From the NCBI GenBank assembly GCA_019614645.1, contig JABWDB010000001.1:9655501-9719500 (forward strand): 64,000 bases of DNA. Direction: 5' to 3'. The stretch comes from Stratiolaelaps scimitus (Eukaryota > Arthropoda > Arachnida > Mesostigmata > Laelapidae). Below the pieces are notes generated by a model. It made no database searches. It saw only the letters and a program-made list of their open reading frames with translations, and had not been told where the DNA came from. Shown here piece after piece: positions 27,990-39,069 of this stretch. Both the position numbers and the translations under genes were made by a program. Position 1 is the stretch's first letter; the number at the start of each line of letters is the position of its first letter.

Positions 27990-28046
27990 TGGCGGCGGCG
28001 GCGGCAGCGACGGCAGCAGCAGCACCAGTCGCTGCTGCTGCTGCTA
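27990..28046. repeat. Compound GGC/CAG/CTG triplet repeat
   Basis: GGC units, then CAG units and then CTG units occur within 57 bp. The CAG and CTG parts can pair with each other as a hairpin. Confidence 0.9.
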
Positions 28047-28484
28047 GTTTTGTGCTTCAACGAGCTGGAATTTTTAATAATTGAACAAGCACCCGGCAAG
28101 CAGCGCGAGCGTCCTGCGACTAACGGACATCGAAGCATACATACTATGGCAAGCGGGGGACGACAACGAATCGCCCTTCAGGTCGTCCGATAGTATTCCA
28201 ACGAGAAAGAGACGGGGGCAGAGACACGGACACGAAGGTCTGGCCAGACATACGGAGACACATTTACTCACACATCCGTACGAACATACATATATCTGCA
28301 TACGTATGTACATACAGGCGGCACACACACACGTAGAAGCACATTCAGAGCGCACGCTGGCAGGAAAAGGAAACGAGGGGGTCGGAGGGCGCTGTAGCGG
28401 CCAGGACTTCTGCCTGAGTGAGCGCGCCTCCGGTCTTGTCCGCCTTGCGCGACGGGGTACGGCGCGCCGCAAGCACCATTGGGT

Positions 28485-28521
28485 CCTGTTGGGGCCCCCG
28501 GCCACCGGGGGCCCCAACAGG
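28485..28521. repeat. Perfect 17-bp inverted repeat with 3-nt loop
   Basis: Arms at 28485-28501 and 28505-28521 are exact reverse complements. The core is a run of G followed by a run of C. Pairing extends outward by one further T-A pair and then, across a one-base bulge, by three more G-C pairs. The strand could extrude as a very stable hairpin, in DNA or in a transcript. Confidence 0.95.
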
Positions 28522-28626
28522 AACCCCAATTTTGAGGGCACGAACGAGGGACGAGGCCTTCGACGTACGGGGTTCTGAGACGAAGCGTACCGCCGTGAGA
28601 AAGCTGGTTGGACCGGTTGGTAACGA

Positions 28627-28710
28627 CAGAGAGAGAGAGGGAGGGAGGGAGGGAGAGAGAGAGAGAGAGAGAGAGATAGAAAGAGAGAGAGAGAGAGAGA
28701 AAGAAAGAGG
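28627..28710. repeat. GA-rich purine tract
   Basis: GA and GGGA units run for about 85 bp with few interruptions. Read on the minus strand the tract gives the poly-Ser/Leu part of a 239-codon spurious ORF. A pure (GGC)n run follows at 28748-28765. Confidence 0.95.
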
Positions 28711-28991
28711 TGAGAGAACGCTTGCTCCATGGTAATCAACGTCACAGTGGCGGCGGCGGCGGCGGTGTGGAAGCACGGACAGCAACTTAACACGACGCGA
28801 ACTCACCCGACCACCTCTCCTCACACCACTCGCCTATGTAACGAGCGATTATTACGTGAGGTGGGGCAGGTAAAGGGTGGTTCCACCGTTGTCCCACTAA
28901 ACACGCATGCATATATACGCGCACGTCGTATTTGCTCTGTGTGTCTACAGCAGCAGGTGTACGCCTGTAGTCTAAGAAAAGTTAAATACAC

Positions 28992-29022
28992 TGCTGATGC
29001 TGCTACCGCTGCTGCTGCTGCG
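28992..29022. repeat. (CTG)n triplet run
   Basis: CTG units with two interruptions. Confidence 0.85.
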
Positions 29023-29373
29023 GTACAGCGGAGCAGTACATTACTCACGTTTCCGCTCCTAGGGCCACTATTTCTTCAACGATGGCTGCTGCTACGGCCG
29101 TATGGATATAAGCGCAGACAAATGAACTCCGCTCCCCCGTTGGATGCATACAGCGGAACGGGACACAGCGCCACGAACATGAAGCAAACGAAAGCGTTCG
29201 TAAAAGAGAAAATGCAGCTTGCTAGAACCAGATCTGATCTGCGAGCGACCCAGCCAACGGCCGGCCGCGCCGCCTCCGCAGCAGCGTATAGTCTAAAGCA
29301 ATAGGGCACATGCCTAGCTTCTGGCTCATCTATCGCGACCATTCCAAGAAGCAAATTTAATTTTGGCGTTCGC

Positions 29374-29422
29374 TGTCTCTCTCTCTATCTCTCTCTTGCT
29401 CTCTCTCTTTCTCTCTCTCTAT
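29374..29422. repeat. TC-rich tract
   Basis: Interrupted TC dinucleotides over about 50 bp. Confidence 0.9.
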
Positions 29423-30590
29423 CCTATTCTTTCTTCCAGTCTGCCGTTGTCGACTTTCTGCCTTCTCGCTATCATAGTCCTTGTCCTCTTTGGGGGCTTG
29501 CTGCTGGCCGACTGCCGAATACCGTCGCCGCCTATGGTTGCCAGCCGTGCAATACAAGTGTCTAGCCAGATGACTCTAATATAATACGAATGAACAGATC
29601 GTACGCGTGCGCCCAGGGGCGTATTGCTCGGCGAGCGGGACACTGCACAGAACTTCGTCCGCATGGCATTCCCGGCTCTGGAAGCGACTCAACCACGCGT
29701 CGGGAACTCTGGTAAAATGTATTGCCAACGCAGTCCTCTAGCTTCTGTGCTCGACAGCGCCCGGTGTAGCTAAGTCGGTGGTATTTTCGTTAATGAACTG
29801 CATTCTCGGAAAAAGGAAGAATCACATTTAGGTCTGTAGAGGAGGATACTCGGGTGGACTAGCGCTTTTTGTTGTTCTAGCGTAGAGGAAATTCGTCGTC
29901 GGAACTGGGATAGATGCATTTCTGTCTTCAAAAGTCGGAAGGTTCCGGTTCGAGTTTCATGCGCCACGCGTGTCATCCGAACATCCGTTTTTTTTGTCTC
30001 ATTATCCATTGCTTTTACCCGCAAGGTGTAGTATGCCTGATACACACGACGCAGGCGAGTTGTACAAGTCTGCATTATGCAGCCTACCTTAAATGGAACA
30101 GTCAGCAAAGATCGGATTTCAAGTAGTGTGGATGCTGTCCCTGTATTTCCCGAACACTTCGTATTTTGCAGACAGTTGCAGGTGAGCAAGTTTTCCGCGC
30201 TCCCAGGATTCTTTCATCGGTTGCTTCATGCGAAAGCATGCATGAATGCATTTCGACTGGATTCATTACGTTAGCCTTAGCCAAAAGCACCACGCACCTA
30301 ACACGTCCATGGACTTCAGCACGCACCCACGCAAAAGCTACTATTTTGAACCTATTCTGTTGAATCGCCGCTGCAAAAGGCTTCGATGTGCATCTGCTAC
30401 AGTTGTTAGCCTGAATATTGAGTTAGTTCTAACGCTACCTTAACTACCTGAACGGCCCTACAAAGTGTGAACGAGCAATTAAGTGTGGGAGGAAATTTCA
30501 AGGCCACGTGCAGCCTCTGTATCAGAATGTAGCCAAAAGATATCGAGGGAAGAGGGAGAACTAACTTACCACTACTAAACCTGTCATTCA

Positions 30591-30620
30591 CGTAAAGGTG
30601 CTGTGCTAAGCACCTTTACG
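30591..30620. repeat. Perfect 12-bp hairpin, 6-nt loop
   Basis: Arms at 30591-30602 and 30609-30620 are exact reverse complements around the loop GTGCTA. No T-run follows. The 10-mer TGTGCTAAGC from the loop and right arm recurs at 30708-30717. Confidence 0.9.
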
Positions 30621-31707
30621 ACAATAGGTACTAGTCCAGCTTCGGTGCAAAGAAACAACATAATCAATGAAGTTAACCAAGCTTCTCTGCATAGATATTG
30701 CAAGCGTTGTGCTAAGCTTCAATAAAATGCGAGACAATAGTTAAATCAACTGTACAAGCAACCCTTTAGAGATACGGCTATGCTCAGGGATATTATGGTC
30801 CCGGAGCAGTTCTATGGCGAAGCAGATAACCAGGGGATGGCTGCGTGGAGGTTCAGGCGATGCGCATGCGTCTCGTGTGACCCTGTATTTTATATATATA
30901 AGAACTGGCTTGAAGTATGTGATGGTGATGCTTTGATAAAACTCAGCAAACGAAGCGTTTATAAGGGTAACTATACCCTATAAAAGTAAAACGATTAGCT
31001 ATATAATCGCTTTTGTTTGCCGAAAGATGCGTCGATGTGAATCGTAGTGACAGTTAGCTAAGACAATTAGTTTCGCCTGCCGTATGCCACGCAAATTCCC
31101 TCATGAACACAAAGTTCCTTAACCTCGTGTGTTGATTTCATGGTGACTTCTTACCTCTTCTAAGATAGTCGCAAACGTTGAGTCATCCTATTGGTTATGT
31201 ATCCGGAGAGCTTCGAGCTTCGACGACTTCTCGATAGCACTCCACTTAGTAAAACAGCTGGGTAGCTAGGCGCAGGGCACATAGCGACGCGAGGCTACGA
31301 AAAAGTTTGGGGATGAGATCCCGATCGCGAGGTTGTGATTCGATCAAGTTGCTTCAAATTTTCTGACGTCTGGGCTGTCGTCAGCTGCTGTAAAAACGTC
31401 ATAGGTATTGAAGAATATATTTCGCCCGGTAGGTCCCGTCGCTCGAATGCCGATTTTTCTTTCACTCATGCGTCCCCCTCCCCCCCCCCCGAACCTCCAG
31501 GACACCGTCCCCACTGTCGTTTTGCTCCCTTTTCAGCGTATTTGACTTTCCTTTGCGTTTCGTCCAGAGTAGTTCCCTGGGCTATACAGCCTGCCCCTAT
31601 GAGGTAGCTCAGCGGCTGCAACTTCCATGCTTCGTCTTTCTTGGCCTCACCTGTACACACATGCGCACACACACACTGCCAAAGCAGTGACCCAGCTTTT
31701 CTCCGGT

Positions 31708-31732
31708 AGAGAGAGAGAGAGAGAGAGAGAGG
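31708..31732. repeat. (GA)n microsatellite
   Basis: A pure AG run of about 12 units in a GC-rich island. A run of C at about 31478-31491 lies upstream. Confidence 0.95.
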
Positions 31733-32722
31733 CTACTATGACCGCTGCTGTTGCTACTAGTGCCACTACTGCTGCCACCGTCGCATATCAGAGTTCCGAG
31801 TACACTTACAGCCCGTCTAGGAGCAGATGGAAAGGGTACGAAGGTTTGCTAGGAAGGTGTATGCCGTGGAATAGCCGGATAGGTAGGCTTTCTTCGTTTC
31901 GTCTCCGCTGCTACTGCTGCCGCACTAAGAATCGTTGAAGGTGGAACCATGGAAAGCCCCCTTTTGGCTGAGACGTTTCTTTTTAGGGTTCGTCCTCGTC
32001 GTGCCAGTTCGCGCCACCTCATATGCCCGTCTATCGCCCCCCTTTTGCGCTCCCGGGACCCCTCACACTCTCTACAACGCCCTGTCCATACCAGTATAGT
32101 TGCATAGGTAGCTGTTAAAGCGCACATCTCGCAGTTCCTACCTCCCGCCGTCGCTCGTTCTATCTCTCCGGCCTGTCGTCTCTGCATTTGACATACCTGC
32201 CTACCTAACCTAGACAGAGCAGGCTAAACACACGTAGCTGGATGGATGGAACGGTGGGCTACTTTAGAGGTACGACGACTACTTCTACTACCTCTACCAG
32301 TGCCAGTACAACTAGCGCTGCTACCATGAGTAGAGTAGCAGAAACAACCCGACGCTTGGTATAACTTGCATTCAGACTCACGCCTCGAATATAGGAGGTG
32401 CAGATGAAAGCATGCGGACGGCAAGTGGATTCCCGTGTTCGCGCTCCGCGCAGCCACCCTCTCTGGGTCTGTACGTTCGACCCAGAAGGCCGAATTCAGC
32501 TCCAGTCATTGGGACGTAGGGATTCGGCCATCTGCTAGTGCAGCGTTCTTCTTCCCGGTGCAAAGAACTAGGGACACGGAGAGCAAGCAGTGTTTGGTTT
32601 AGACAACAGCGTCTGCCGCGTTCTCGGACCGGCTCGCATCATCGGGCTCCACAGATTTCTGCCACCGGCACTCGTTCTCTGTGGAGAATAGGTTGCCCGT
32701 CCAGCAGCCCTAACTTATATGG

Positions 32723-32738
32723 ATTTGGGGCCCCAAAT
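32723..32738. repeat. 16-bp perfect palindrome
   Basis: The sequence ATTTGGGG is followed directly by its reverse complement. It shares the TTGGGGCCCC core with the large inverted repeat at 28.5 kb. Confidence 0.95.
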
Positions 32739-34020
32739 TGCGTGATCACTGCCAAATGCTGCGGAAGAGCTTGGCTAGATCATTGAGGGACGCTGTATCA
32801 GACCAGTCCTCAAAAATAATGATGGCCAATTGCAGCTCCCTCTTTGCTTAGGGCACAACCGGGCGAAAGGAACTGTTCCCAGTATCGTTTGGAGGCGGAG
32901 AGGGCAGCTTGGCTTTAAAACTTCGGTAATCTCTTCAAAACCGACGGAGGCTTAGCGCTACCTGCGATGAGGTACCTATGCAGTAGATCATTCAATGCCG
33001 GTGAGGTGCCGCCTCTATCAACGTTCGGAACGTTAATATCCAATTGATGCTGGCAGAAAATTCCGAGGGGTACAATACGACGCAACGATGCGCGAATAGA
33101 ATAACCGTTTATCGATTTTTCCAAAGCTCTATCGTTGTGCGAAGCCTTTGAGACATGGGTGTAGCTGTATAATGTAATAATTCACGTCATATTATCTAAC
33201 GTGAAACCTAACCTAACTGCGAAATGCGTTACTGCTATTCGACTTTACTATACAGTGAAGATTACAATTGATGTAAAGCAAGTTTGAATGAAATCTTTTA
33301 CTCTACGTGATGTAAAAGAGCTCAATTGTTTAGTTCGTTGCTGGTCACATCTATATATCCAGCGTTGTTTTTTAGCCGAGAGCTCTCAAGTATTAGTATT
33401 TTTCTTGCCCACTGCGGCACATCTCATCAACTTGATGCTGTTATTTCCGCCGCCAATTACCGTCCGCAGTCGTAGTCATCAACTTCGGCACTTGGGAAAA
33501 ATGATCTTTCGCGTAGCTGTTTCCACTTTAGAAATTCCCTTCCTCTCTCGACCACGCTCATCGTCCTCGGTCTCGACCCCCAAACGCTCCCGCTAAGGTT
33601 TCCGCATGAAGTTTGCCGGATTACAACTGTTTCGTCATTAGTCTGCAGACGGCGGACGTTATTGACATCGTCGTCGTTGTACGGCGGTTAGTCGTTAGTT
33701 GGCTAGCTTGTACGGTGCTTGCTTTGTCCGTTTGTGTACGCAACCCTAATATGATTGCCTGTCAAGCCAGTGGCTGGCTCTGCCGTGTCGCTGCTTCGCC
33801 AGTTCTATTACCAGACGCGCTACTCCCCGCCCGTCCCCTCTGTCCCGGCTCACTCAACAGTGTTGGGGGTCCTAGTTGTCTGTGAAAGAAGAAAAAAAAA
33901 GAGGAGTTAAGGAGCAAAACGCAGGAGAATGGGAGACAAAGTACTCCGTTAGGTAGAGCGAAGGCAGGAAGCAACAGCAGGCTGAACGGAGCCTGACGCC
34001 AGGGAACAAAATCAACTTAA

Positions 34021-34269
34021 ATGGCACAGACACAGACGGCAGGCGAATGCTCAAAGGAAGGAAAGCAAGCCAACCTTACTGAGGCAATGGACACGAACCA
34101 GCCGGGCCCCTCGGCTGGGGCGGGCACAACGTCGTCGACAAGTCGACAAACAAAAACAGCACCGCTGTCTCTGGGGAGTCAAACAGGACAACGGGGAAAG
34201 TGGCTGGAGGACGACAAACTGCCGGACGACGAAGTCAAAGATAAACGGATCCTACTAGACCAAAGATAA
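34021..34269 (+). CDS. Hypothetical small hydrophilic ORF with good start context, low confidence
   Basis: The ORF encodes 82 residues rich in Ser, Thr, Gly, Gln and Lys with an acidic/basic tail (LEDDKLPDDEVKDK near residues 62-75). The start ATG lies in a favourable context (A at -3, G at +4) in a GC-rich island. The composition is that of a disordered protein N-terminus rather than of a translated simple repeat. It ends just before a GA-rich tract at 34271. No domain is visible. It could be a first coding exon, an upstream ORF of a transcript, or chance. Confidence 0.22.
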   Translation: MAQTQTAGECSKEGKQANLTEAMDTNQPGPSAGAGTTSSTSRQTKTAPLSLGSQTGQRGKWLEDDKLPDDEVKDKRILLDQR

Positions 34270-34270
34270 C

Positions 34271-34330
34271 GAGAAAGAAAGAGAGAGAGAGAGAGAGGGG
34301 GAGGGAGGGAGAGAGAGAGAGAAAGAAAAA
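34271..34330. repeat. GA-rich purine tract
   Basis: GA and GGGA units over about 60 bp, immediately after the stop of the small ORF at 34021-34269. Confidence 0.95.
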
Positions 34331-36000
34331 ATGGAACCCCTTGCTTGTCCAAGCCATGCAGGCGTCGCCTGCTCCTGCTGCTGTTTGATTCCCCGTTGGT
34401 GTTGAGGATGGTCCTTCTGGTGGAAGTCCTGGGGTATAGTTGCCCGGAGTTGCTAAGAAGTGCTCAAGTTTTGACGGCTGGCAATGGTTGATATCGAAGT
34501 GAGCCGTCGTCTCGAACGACGTGGTGTCGGGTCTGGTCGAGTTGGGCTCGGCTCGACGAGGGAAATGCGGAGGGCCATAGTCGATAGCGGAACGGGCGCG
34601 GCAGCGGTGTCAGGGCGTGTCGAAACAGAGCGCTCTTCACGTTTCCTGCTACAAGTACAACTACTAGTATAATACGCCGAACGATATAAGATCGAAGGGA
34701 AAAAACATTTCTGGAGTCGGTGAGCAAGCAGCAAGATGAAAGCGTAGAAAAAGCAACCTGTTGATCAATCTATTATACTTTTACTATTGTGCACACTATC
34801 AGTATCTGTCCTTAGCGGTGAATCGTTGGGATAGTGATCGTCGATGAGGTTGATGATGCCCAAGGTACAACAACAGTCGAGGCCTGCAATTGAGGCAGAT
34901 AAAAACGGACCTTGAGAATTGCACCGATAACACGGCCCCATCTGCCGCGCAAAAACGGACAACGTACAGTGACACGAGCTGTTGCTCCATTGACACCATT
35001 ATGGTGATACGAGAAACGAATGCCACTCTTTTGCGGACAACCAGAACTCGGATGTGTTTTGGTTCGCCGAGTTAAAGTGATCCACTCCGCCACAACTTGG
35101 CATTAGGGTCCCACATTGGTCATGGTATCGAAGATAATGCTGGACCTACTTTCGATTTTCAGCACGCCATGTGTACCCAATCATAAAGGCACAAACACTG
35201 ATCCAAAGCAAATTTTCCGGGCTGAATCACAGCCACCATTTAGCATTGATTGATGTGACACGGATCAAGGACGAATGAACTGCTCTGTCTTGATTGTGCT
35301 GCAGGCATCACAACTTTGACCACTAAATTACATCAGGATAAATAGAAGTGGTCTACTATGCTCGGTGTCTTCTGGTGTCGCTGTCACGGTACGCCACGGA
35401 AAGTTCTCCCCATCAATCTATAATAGCGTAGATATTTGATACATAAGCTTCACTAAAGGTAGTCGGTACTACGGAGCTTTTCTATTTTGAAGTTTTTCAC
35501 TAAACTGGGTACTGCGAGTTGATCAAGGTTTGCAAGGAATGAACGCCTACCTGGCATAAAAGACCAATGTGTTAGACGAATCTCGATTCCGAGTCAAATC
35601 TCGTTGCCCCAAACATCCTCGATGCAAGATTTGTTTTACTCTATTACGTGAAAACAACCAGCCAGTGGGTGCTGCCTGGATCGTTCGGTGTTTAATTGCC
35701 ACTGATCGATCAGCATTGATCTAACGTGCCAGCTGTGTGCGAACGTACAGTAACGCCTGTCGTTGCTAAGAAGGGAACGACGGCGACACTGACATCACAC
35801 TCATCCGTTTCCTGGACAAAGCGTAAAGTCGAACACCAACCTGTGGGGTGTATTCGCCCGGGCCTGAATGTTTCGATGTCGTGTTGTCTCGTGGCCCAGG
35901 CAGAATGGAAACGGCAGCAACTGTGACAACGAGCTTGTCTTCCGAGTGTTCGGTTTGGCAAGGCCGGGATGAAAAGGTGGGGGATGTTAGAGGCGGAAAA

Positions 36001-36059
36001 AGCGCGCGCGCGCGCGAGAAAGAGAGAGAGATGGAGAACGAGAGAGAGAGAGAGAGAGT
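36001..36059. repeat. Compound (CG)n-(GA)n repeat
   Basis: An alternating GC run of about 14 bp (36003-36016) runs directly into two GA runs. A TG run lies at 36306-36321 in the same island. Confidence 0.95.
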
Positions 36060-37166
36060 AGAGGAGGGACAGCTGACGCAGCGAAGAGCTGAGTGAACAA
36101 ACAATGAATTAGTGTTAACGAGCGGCCGGGCAAACGTCGAGGTGGAGGTCGTCTGGGGGCAGCTCCAAGAGGCTGCTCCTGTCCTGCCCCTGTGTGTCTC
36201 GCCCGAAAGGAGGCAATAGCTGAGGGGGACACTGACGGCGGCAGTGCCATGCCATTACCAGTGAAAGAAGAGCGTGCGGGTGTGTGAACGCACTTGTGTC
36301 TGGGTCTGTGTGTGTGTGTGCCGCGTGCACGTTTTTTTGAATAACAATCAAGCAGACAACGAAGGACGACACTGACGTAAAGAGTGGCGAGCCAGCCCCT
36401 CGTGGGTCTTCACGGCTGGCGGAACATCATCTCACGCAGTCGACCCTACAGGGTCCTTCCGGGAAGTGTCGGACGCTTGGATGAGCTAGCGTGTCGGACG
36501 GGCCAGCAAGCTTCCGTCAACGTCGAGCCCGCTCGTCTATGCCATTTTCCGGCTGCCCCCTCCCCCCCCTCTCGTGTTTTCTCGCGTGTCCACGGCACTG
36601 CGCTACTACATTGCGCTCATTCTCAACGCCTCCTAGCTCGCCTTGCAGCCAGCATCGCCTCGACTAGTCGGTGTCGTGGCTCTCTCGGCCAGCAGCAGCC
36701 ATTCTAAAGAAAACCATTGTGTTGCTGAAGCGGTGGGACCTCTCCTCGTTGGGGATGCTGGGGCAGACAAGTCGAAGAAACCGCCGAGTGAAAGTTGAGA
36801 GCTACGACGACTGCCATAGTCGACTACTCCGCGGCGGTGGGTGTTCGTCGGCCGGCCGACCACGCGCGATAGAGTTCACAGATCGTCTCTGGGGTGGATG
36901 TACGTCAGAGCACCCGCTGACACTGGCTCTCCCTCTCTCTCTCTTTCTCTCGGTATCTGTCTTTCAATCGTGTCCCCTCATTCTCCTCAAGCACGAGCAT
37001 GCACGTACTGCTTTTTGCCAAGCAAATGGCTATGGGATGCAGGCACGGGTCCGTAGGTACGGATAGGCGTCTTTGTCAACTAAGCCCTACAGATAGCAAC
37101 ACGCAGCAGACGCCGACACGATCCGAACGACGGTGCTCGGAATCCAGCAAGTCGGTTCGGTTGAAC

Positions 37167-37183
37167 GAGAGAGAGAGAGAGAT
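37167..37183. repeat. (GA)n microsatellite
   Basis: A pure GA run. A short (CGAA)n patch follows at about 37254-37270. Confidence 0.9.
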
Positions 37184-38048
37184 ATGTGCTGTCGTTCTCC
37201 ACCTCTATCCACCTCGTGGCCACTCGGTCGGCTGCTTCGGTTGGTAGCGCGGGCGGACGAACGAACGAACGGCCGGAGGGACGGTCTGGCCCATGCGGTG
37301 ACCCCGGCAGCGAGCGGCCACTTCCTGGATACTGGTGCTGCCCTAGCGGCAGTATTGAAGGGGAGGCAAAGAAGATTACCTCTCTGGCTCAGTGGCCTGC
37401 TTGCATTTCACCATCGTGTGCGCCAGTTGCCCGTGGAGCGTAGGCATCAATAATTCACGGTCTCTTCCAACATTGGTCCAACGGATGACGGGGGCGGGCT
37501 GCAGTTCGTGCTGAAGCGAAGGTTCCCGCTGCTGTAGGGAAATAGCGGAGAACGATCGGGCAACGGGATCTTAGCGTTAGCCATCATCATTTGCTTGCAT
37601 TGACAACGTCGATGGCTCCCGTAAAGACAGGCCTGGCAGCTGTCCGACTCTTTTTTCCTAGCGAACATTCATTCGCAGCATCCCACCCCACTGACTGTGA
37701 GGTGAACGGGACGCGCATCGGCCCCATGACCCCTCGAGCCTGCAACTCGGGGCCCACTAGCTCAAGTACCCTAGGTCTCTTCGGCCATTCGGCTTGCCCG
37801 CATTAGCCTCGATAACCTAATAGTAGCTAAATGTGTGAAGCTGTATCTATCTGTCGAATGGTTCAATGGGTCAAGCTCGCCTAATCTTGCTTGCCGAGCC
37901 GATGTTTAACTTGCGTGTCATGACACACGCAGTTATCATTAGCTGAATGCGTCACCGCCAGAGCGTCTCACGCACATGAAAGCACTAACTTAAAAATCAT
38001 TCTTATAGTCACATGGGACACAGTCAATTCAATACACGCAGGATCAAT

Positions 38049-38082
38049 CTATATATATTATATATATATATATATATTATTG
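38049..38082. repeat. (TA)n microsatellite
   Basis: A TA run with TTA interruptions. A second, shorter TA run lies at 38162-38179. Confidence 0.95.
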
Positions 38083-39043
38083 TATATTTTGAGACACAGC
38101 ATGGTGTGGAATACGGGGTATGTCTCATATACGTATTTTAATAGATCACCACTGGATTAAGATATATATATATATATAAATCTACATGCACACCCATGCA
38201 CAATACAGACATGAAACGGCCGCCCTGGGTCTCAAATTTACAATGCCTTATTCCTCTGTGTGTGGCGACATTCTACGGCCTGAACAGGACGTATACCACT
38301 AGGCCCACGGCGAAGCAGAAGCCCTATAGCTCTTAGTTGAGGTTACCGAAAAGCCGCCAGCCAGGTGATGGCGCGCGGTATCTTATCTGCTGTTATTCTT
38401 CTTTTGGCCAAAGGACAAAAAGAAATAAAAGGAACGCTATCCATTTTGAAAATTTGTTCCCCCGACCGAATACCGAGCCCTCGACAACGGCGGCCACCCT
38501 CCTCAGGCTATACGCGCTGCGCGGGTTAGTGTCGTGACTATCCCCGCGTCGTATATGTATGTCTATGCCTGTGCGGCCAGGAGAGAGACTTGTCAGCAGA
38601 GCGAAGCCAAACAAAGGCCGCTCCAGTACTCTCAGCCTTCTTCCTCTAGAAAAGAACGCGGAAAGACTGACTTGCAGAAACGGCAGCGGGCTGGATGAAC
38701 GTACCGAGCAGCGTTTCAGCGGCGACGGTGGTGTTGGTGGTGGGGGCAGCGGCTGTAGTGGCCTCGACTGATTCAAGTGTGCCGCCACTGCAGACGACTA
38801 CAGCACGACGTCACGCGGCCGGCGGAGAGGAACAGAGGAACGATCAACGGTCGGACTACGTACACGGGGACAATAGGGAATGGACTGCCCCTCTCGTTGG
38901 CTGCAGCACCCCCCACTGGCAGCAGAAAGGCTACCACCACTCAACTGGCGGTAGTAGCGCCGCCTATCCCACCAGGCCGGTGCAGTCTGTCTCCGTCTAG
39001 CTGCCTTCGTCTGCCTTTTTCTGCCTCTTCGGACTCTTCTGCT

Positions 39044-39069
39044 GCGGCGGCGGCGGCGGTGGCGGCGAC
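39044..39069. repeat. (CGG)n microsatellite
   Basis: CGG units with one CGGT interruption in the longest GC-rich island of the window. Confidence 0.9.

Larger units (their letters stand above)
29741..33540. other. AT spacers around a GC-rich island, no gene recognised
   Basis: The 139-codon minus ORF at 29770-30189 has unremarkable composition and no domain. The 31.4-32.8 kb island has Ser/Thr/Ala-rich shadow ORFs. A 69-codon minus ORF at 32915-33124 is also unassigned. Confidence 0.5.

Noticed and set aside
28476..28535. Frame reading GPVGAPGHRGP, collagen-like
   Set aside because: The Gly-X-Y pattern is produced by the G-run/C-run inverted repeat and does not continue on either side.
28074..28793. 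239-codon minus-strand ORF, the longest in the window
   Set aside because: Its middle is poly-Ser/Leu/Pro translated from the GA-rich tract. The rest lies in GC-rich DNA where other frames are also open, and no domain is visible.
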